NCBI RefSeq assembly: GCF_001658005.1
Contig: NZ_CP015987.1
Location: 1,066,727 to 1,130,726, forward strand
DNA length: 64,000 nucleotides
Reading direction: 5' to 3'
DNA from: Sphingobium sp. EP60837
GTDB lineage: Bacteria > Pseudomonadota > Alphaproteobacteria > Sphingomonadales > Sphingomonadaceae
Positions 60,697-64,000 of this stretch are shown in pieces. The position numbers were made by a program, and so were the translations under genes. Position 1 is the stretch's first letter. Each line of letters starts with the position of its first letter. Under the pieces are notes generated by a model. The model searched no databases and had not been told where the DNA came from. It saw nothing but the letters and a program-made list of their open reading frames with translations.

Positions 60697-62445
60697 CTAT
60701 TCCGGAGTAGGCGGGCGGTGCCCCTTCTGATCCAGCGCGGCCAAAATCTGCACCGACAGATCCTGTATCGAAAAGGGCTTGGGCAGCAGGCGGATGCCTT
60801 CCTTTGCGGCTGACGCCGCTGCCGCGCTGTACCCTGTCATCAGCATCGTCGGCAGAGCAGGCCAATTATGCCCGACGCGGCGGACGAGGTCGATGCCGCT
60901 CACATCACCCGGCATGATCATGTCAGACAGCACCAGCGAAAAGTCCCTTTCGCGATCCAATCGCCGCAAGGCCGCATCGCCGTTTTCGGCCCGCTCGGTC
61001 TCATAGCCTAGCTCCTCCAGCATGCCGCCCACCGTATGGGCAACCGTGTCGTCATCTTCGACCAGCAATATCCGATGCTTTCCCGGAGCAACCTTAGCCT
61101 CCGCATCTTCAATATGTTGTGCCGCATTCTTCGTGGATCGTGGCAGCATCAGGGTGATGGTCGTTCCCTTGCCCTCGATGCTATCGACCCGAACATCGCC
61201 TCCGGAGGCGCGCACAAAACCATAGACCTGGCTCAGCCCCAGACCCGTACCCTGGCCGACCCCCTTGGTGGTGTAGAAGGGCTCAAATATCTTGGCGACG
61301 TCATCGGCGGGTATGCCGCTGCCCTGGTCAGTCAGGGCGAGGTGAACGCAATCCCCGCGCTCGCCCTGGCCGGGCGCATTGGCGCCCTCAATCACGATGA
61401 CGCCGCCCTTCGCCATCGCGTCGCGGGCGTTGAGGGCGATATTGAGGATGGCGACCTCAAGCTCGGAAGCGTCCACTTCGACCAGCCAGAGATCGCTCGG
61501 CAGATGCATGGCGACGCGGATGCTTTCGCCCAGCGACCGCTCCAGCAGCGCGTCCATCCCGCTCACCCGCTGCCGCAGGTCGATGACTTCCGGCTTCAGC
61601 GGCGAGCGACGGGCAAAGGCGAGCAACTGCTTGGTCAGCTTAGAGCCCCGATCCACCGCCTGGCGGATGCCTGCCTTCAATTTTTCCAGCTTTACCGGGT
61701 CATTCGTGCGCTCCATCAGGTCTAACCCGCCGGAAGCAACCATCAATAAATTATTGAAATCATGGGCAACCCCGCCCGTAAGCTGGCCCATCGCCTCCAT
61801 CTTCTGCGACTGACGAAGCGCTTCCTGCGCCCGCATTCTGCTCGTTATTTCATTCTGCAACTCCTGATGAGCCTTGCGCAGCGAAGCATAGGACGCCGCG
61901 AGCACGACGATCAGCAGAGAGGCAAGCACCACGATCACGGCCAGGCCAAGATAGCGGGTCACCCGCCGCGACCAGCTGTCCACTGTCGATTGCAGATAGA
62001 CCGAGCCCAGCCGCGTGCTGCCCTGCACCACGGGCGCAGTAACGATCAGCGCGTTGCCCACGATCCTGGGTTCACCCATCGCAATGCGCGACGGCAGGCG
62101 GGCAGGGGGCCGCGCAAAGCCGGTGACCAGGCTGCCGTCAGGACGCAAAGCCGCCGCGGCAATGATCTGCGGATCTGCGCGAAGGGCGTTCAGATATTCC
62201 TGCAAGGCGACATCATCGTCAAAGGCAAGGGGCGCTGCGATGCCGCTCGCCAATATCTGCGCCTGCACCGCGCTTTGCCGCGCCTTCTCCAGTTGCCCGA
62301 CCCGTTCCAACTGAAAGGCCACCGCAACGCTCGCGGCCAGCAAAAGCAGCGCGATCAGCACCGCCGCCAGCGGTGTCGCCATCTGCGCGACAATGCCAAA
62401 AGCGCGCGGCCGATCAGCTGATTTCGCTTGAGGAGCGTCTGTCAT
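60697..62445 (-). CDS. Hybrid sensor histidine kinase with receiver
   Basis: 582 residues. Two transmembrane segments (~24-46 and ~166-189) flank a periplasmic sensor domain; a coiled coil leads to a HisKA-type region with H228 in GGVAHDFNNLL. The ATP-binding domain (NALNARDAM-like, here IALNARDAMAKGG; GTGLGLS) is followed by a C-terminal receiver whose phospho-acceptor is D508 (SDMIMPGD). It overlaps the YfiR-like gene by 4 nt (ATGA), so the signal protein and kinase are probably one system. Confidence 0.92.
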   Translation of the reverse strand: MTDAPQAKSADRPRAFGIVAQMATPLAAVLIALLLLAASVAVAFQLERVGQLEKARQSAVQAQILASGIAAPLAFDDDVALQEYLNALRADPQIIAAAALRPDGSLVTGFARPPARLPSRIAMGEPRIVGNALIVTAPVVQGSTRLGSVYLQSTVDSWSRRVTRYLGLAVIVVLASLLIVVLAASYASLRKAHQELQNEITSRMRAQEALRQSQKMEAMGQLTGGVAHDFNNLLMVASGGLDLMERTNDPVKLEKLKAGIRQAVDRGSKLTKQLLAFARRSPLKPEVIDLRQRVSGMDALLERSLGESIRVAMHLPSDLWLVEVDASELEVAILNIALNARDAMAKGGVIVIEGANAPGQGERGDCVHLALTDQGSGIPADDVAKIFEPFYTTKGVGQGTGLGLSQVYGFVRASGGDVRVDSIEGKGTTITLMLPRSTKNAAQHIEDAEAKVAPGKHRILLVEDDDTVAHTVGGMLEELGYETERAENGDAALRRLDRERDFSLVLSDMIMPGDVSGIDLVRRVGHNWPALPTMLMTGYSAAAASAAKEGIRLLPKPFSIQDLSVQILAALDQKGHRPPTPE

Positions 62446-63023
62446 TTTCGATCCACCGCAATGGCGAGTCCGAGCAATTTGGAACTGATCTTCAGATGGG
62501 AGGCACGCGCCGCACTGTCATCGATCTGAAAGCGCACGCGACCGCTCTGCACGACGAACTGGATCATCGCCCCCGGCGGCCCGCCGTCCCGGTCGGCAAC
62601 GGTCAACACCGGCTGCCCGGTGATGGGAGCAAAGGGTGCATAATCCTTGTCGGCCGAACGACCCGCAAAGAGCATGTGACAACCCGCCATGCCGCTCTCC
62701 AGCTTCACCCGCCTTACCCTGACCGGACGGTTCGCCATCTTCTGCCCACGTATCACATCGTCCAGCACATTGCCGAACGGGTCCTCACCTGAAATGCAGA
62801 TGGTGAAGCTCCGGTCACTACCCGGAAAAGCGGAAGGCGGCCATTCCACGAACGGCGCGAACTTGAAGAGGAAGCTCGCCTTCACCGCCTGCTCCAACGT
62901 CGCCGATGCGGTGGCCGTCCAGCCAGTTTCGGTTCCGGTCAAAGCGATCAGCGACAGGCAAAGCTGCGCCCTTCTTCGCCATCGGCCCTTTCGGCGCAGA
63001 GGACGGAAGTTCACATCGTCCAT
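62442..63023 (-). CDS. YfiR-family periplasmic protein
   Basis: 193 residues. The signal sequence (LCLSLIALTGTETGWTATA) is followed by the YfiR/DUF4154 domain: VKASFLFKFAPFVEWPP, FTICISGEDPFGNVLDD, CHMLFAGR, VLTVADRDGGPPGAMIQFV. In Pseudomonas YfiR represses a diguanylate cyclase; here the partner gene downstream is a histidine kinase, so it may gate the kinase. The start overlaps the TonB receptor stop by 13 nt. Confidence 0.9.
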   Translation of the reverse strand: MDDVNFRPLRRKGRWRRRAQLCLSLIALTGTETGWTATASATLEQAVKASFLFKFAPFVEWPPSAFPGSDRSFTICISGEDPFGNVLDDVIRGQKMANRPVRVRRVKLESGMAGCHMLFAGRSADKDYAPFAPITGQPVLTVADRDGGPPGAMIQFVVQSGRVRFQIDDSAARASHLKISSKLLGLAIAVDRK

Positions 63024-64000
63024 TTGAGCGCCACGAACACGCTGCGCCTTATGGGCGCCGCCTGGGACAGCGGCAGTTCCTGATGGCGGGCGTGCAGCAG
63101 GTTGAAACCGGACACAGACAGCTCCGCGCGCTCGCTGAACTGCCAGCCCAACCGTGCGCCCAGCTCAACATAGCCGGGAACGTGCGGGTCGGGCAGGGCG
63201 CTGACATAGCGCAGGTCCGCGTCCACATTGATCTCCCGGCCGATGTCCATCGACGACCGCAGCGAGGCGCGGTGGCGCGGATCATTACCGGCCTGCGACA
63301 GGCCGAGGAGCGGCACCGCTCCATCCTTGAACCGCAACTTGTGGATGAGCAGGCTGTAGCCCGGCTTGACCCGCCACCAATCCGCGATGCGGATATCCGC
63401 CCAAGCATCCAGGCCATAACTGTCCCCCTCCATACCATTGCCCCATCGCAATGGCAGGAAGCCGCCCGGCGCGGGATCGACCGTGCGCAGATCGTCATAC
63501 ACATTGTAGAAGCCCGACACGGACAGGGAAGCGCTGGGCGACAGCAGCAAGCGGGTTCCAAGTTCAAAAGCCGTCAGTTTTTCGGACCGGAAGCTCGATA
63601 GGGCGGTCAAGAACACGGTCTGCCCAATCGATTCCACCACATCCTCATCGAAAGGCGTGGGCGAGCGAACGGCGCGGGACACTGCGCCCCATAGCAGCGT
63701 CGCATCATCAGGCTTCCACGACAGCCGCACGCTCGGCAGCATGGTCAGGCCGGTATAGGTCCGCCCTTCCAGCTTGATCCCGGCCGTTGCCGTGAGGCGC
63801 GGCGTGAGGGCGATACTGTCCTGCGCGAAGATATTGGCGAGGTAGAGCCGGCGGCGGTTGGGAACGAACAGCAGACCCGGAATATTTTCAATCTCATAAC
63901 TGCTGATCCGCGCCCCGCCGCCCAACACCAAGGCATGCGCGCCGGTCTGAAAACCATATTGCGCCTCGACATCATAGGTATCGAGCGCAAACCGCCCGCC
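63011..64000 (-). CDS. TonB-dependent receptor (N-terminus outside window)
   Basis: The frame is open to the window edge; about 329 C-terminal residues are visible. Barrel strands such as LTATAGIKLEGRTYTGLTML, VRLSWKPDDATLLWGAVSRA and the C-terminal VFVALKWTM are typical. It is the first gene of the receptor, YfiR-like, hybrid kinase operon. The ligand may be sensed through that pathway. Confidence 0.9.
   Translation of the reverse strand, partial: GGRFALDTYDVEAQYGFQTGAHALVLGGGARISSYEIENIPGLLFVPNRRRLYLANIFAQDSIALTPRLTATAGIKLEGRTYTGLTMLPSVRLSWKPDDATLLWGAVSRAVRSPTPFDEDVVESIGQTVFLTALSSFRSEKLTAFELGTRLLLSPSASLSVSGFYNVYDDLRTVDPAPGGFLPLRWGNGMEGDSYGLDAWADIRIADWWRVKPGYSLLIHKLRFKDGAVPLLGLSQAGNDPRHRASLRSSMDIGREINVDADLRYVSALPDPHVPGYVELGARLGWQFSERAELSVSGFNLLHARHQELPLSQAAPIRRSVFVALKWTM

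Noticed and set aside
59591..60730. 379-residue open frame opposite the EF-G-like gene
   Set aside because: Antisense to recognisable G motifs; no start context or domain.
60566..60865. 100-residue N-terminal extension of the EF-G-like protein
   Set aside because: It overlaps the kinase 3' end and is not like any EF-G N-terminus; ATG 60565 has a strong ribosome-binding site.
1..64000. CRISPR arrays, insertion sequences, tRNA or rRNA genes
   Set aside because: No regularly spaced direct repeats, transposase, terminal repeats or RNA gene landmarks were found by reading; a covariance scan would be needed to exclude a tRNA.

Overview
The window is 64 kb of high-GC DNA from an alphaproteobacterium, almost certainly a sphingomonad (Sphingobium, Novosphingobium or Sphingomonas type). 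The reasons are the density of large TonB-dependent receptors (four, one of them cut by the window end), catabolic islands rich in SDR, Rieske and acyl-CoA genes, two glycosidase families first known from this group or its relatives, a YfiR/hybrid-kinase/receptor operon, and a DUF3618/holin-like stress operon behind a GGAAC-type promoter. I see no insertion sequence, integrase, CRISPR array, rRNA or tRNA. Species cannot be assigned from the sequence alone.

Region A (1-17.8 kb). After a truncated beta-helix gene comes a catabolic island for a CoA-activated substrate. An SDR and a TonB receptor run leftward. An acyl-CoA ligase, an amidohydrolase-2 protein, a KshA-like Rieske oxygenase, a Tat-exported amidase, an SDR, an MFS transporter and two overlapping Lrp/AsnC regulators run rightward. 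A second rightward block holds an acyl-CoA dehydrogenase pair, two hotdog thioesterases and an SDR. Three copies of one inverted repeat (CGGAAT-N14-ATTCCG geometry) sit exactly at the three operon heads. I read this as one regulon, probably run by the twin Lrp proteins. The substrate is unknown; the enzymes suggest a terpenoid- or steroid-like acid or amide.

Region B (17.8-29.1 kb). A YihY membrane protein and a SWIB-domain protein are followed by a leftward five-gene operon: DUF1592-type cytochrome c, Tat-exported DUF1552 protein, cytochrome c', cytochrome b561 and SDR. It diverges from an AraC regulator and looks like an undescribed periplasmic oxidation pathway. A TetR gene and a second TonB receptor follow.

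Region C (29.2-36.3 kb). A TetR gene diverges from a complete RND efflux operon (outer-membrane factor, adaptor, pump) with a palindromic operator between them. Downstream is a possible small RNA and a small secreted protein.

Region D (36.3-50.7 kb). This is a glycoside-utilisation locus. A TetR gene with a perfect operator diverges from a tightly coupled operon of GH3 beta-glucosidase, GH106 rhamnosidase, HSL-type esterase and GH78 rhamnosidase. It is followed by another alpha/beta hydrolase, an NAD-dependent epimerase-like protein and a TonB receptor that is a close paralog of the one in region B. Together they could import and strip acylated rhamnosyl-glucosides.

Region E (50.7-64 kb). 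A VOC protein and a stress operon (helical protein, holin-like protein, DUF3618 protein) are followed by two SDRs, an M20 amidohydrolase, an M3 oligopeptidase, a divergent EF-G paralog, and an operon of TonB receptor (N-terminus outside the window), YfiR-like protein and hybrid histidine kinase.
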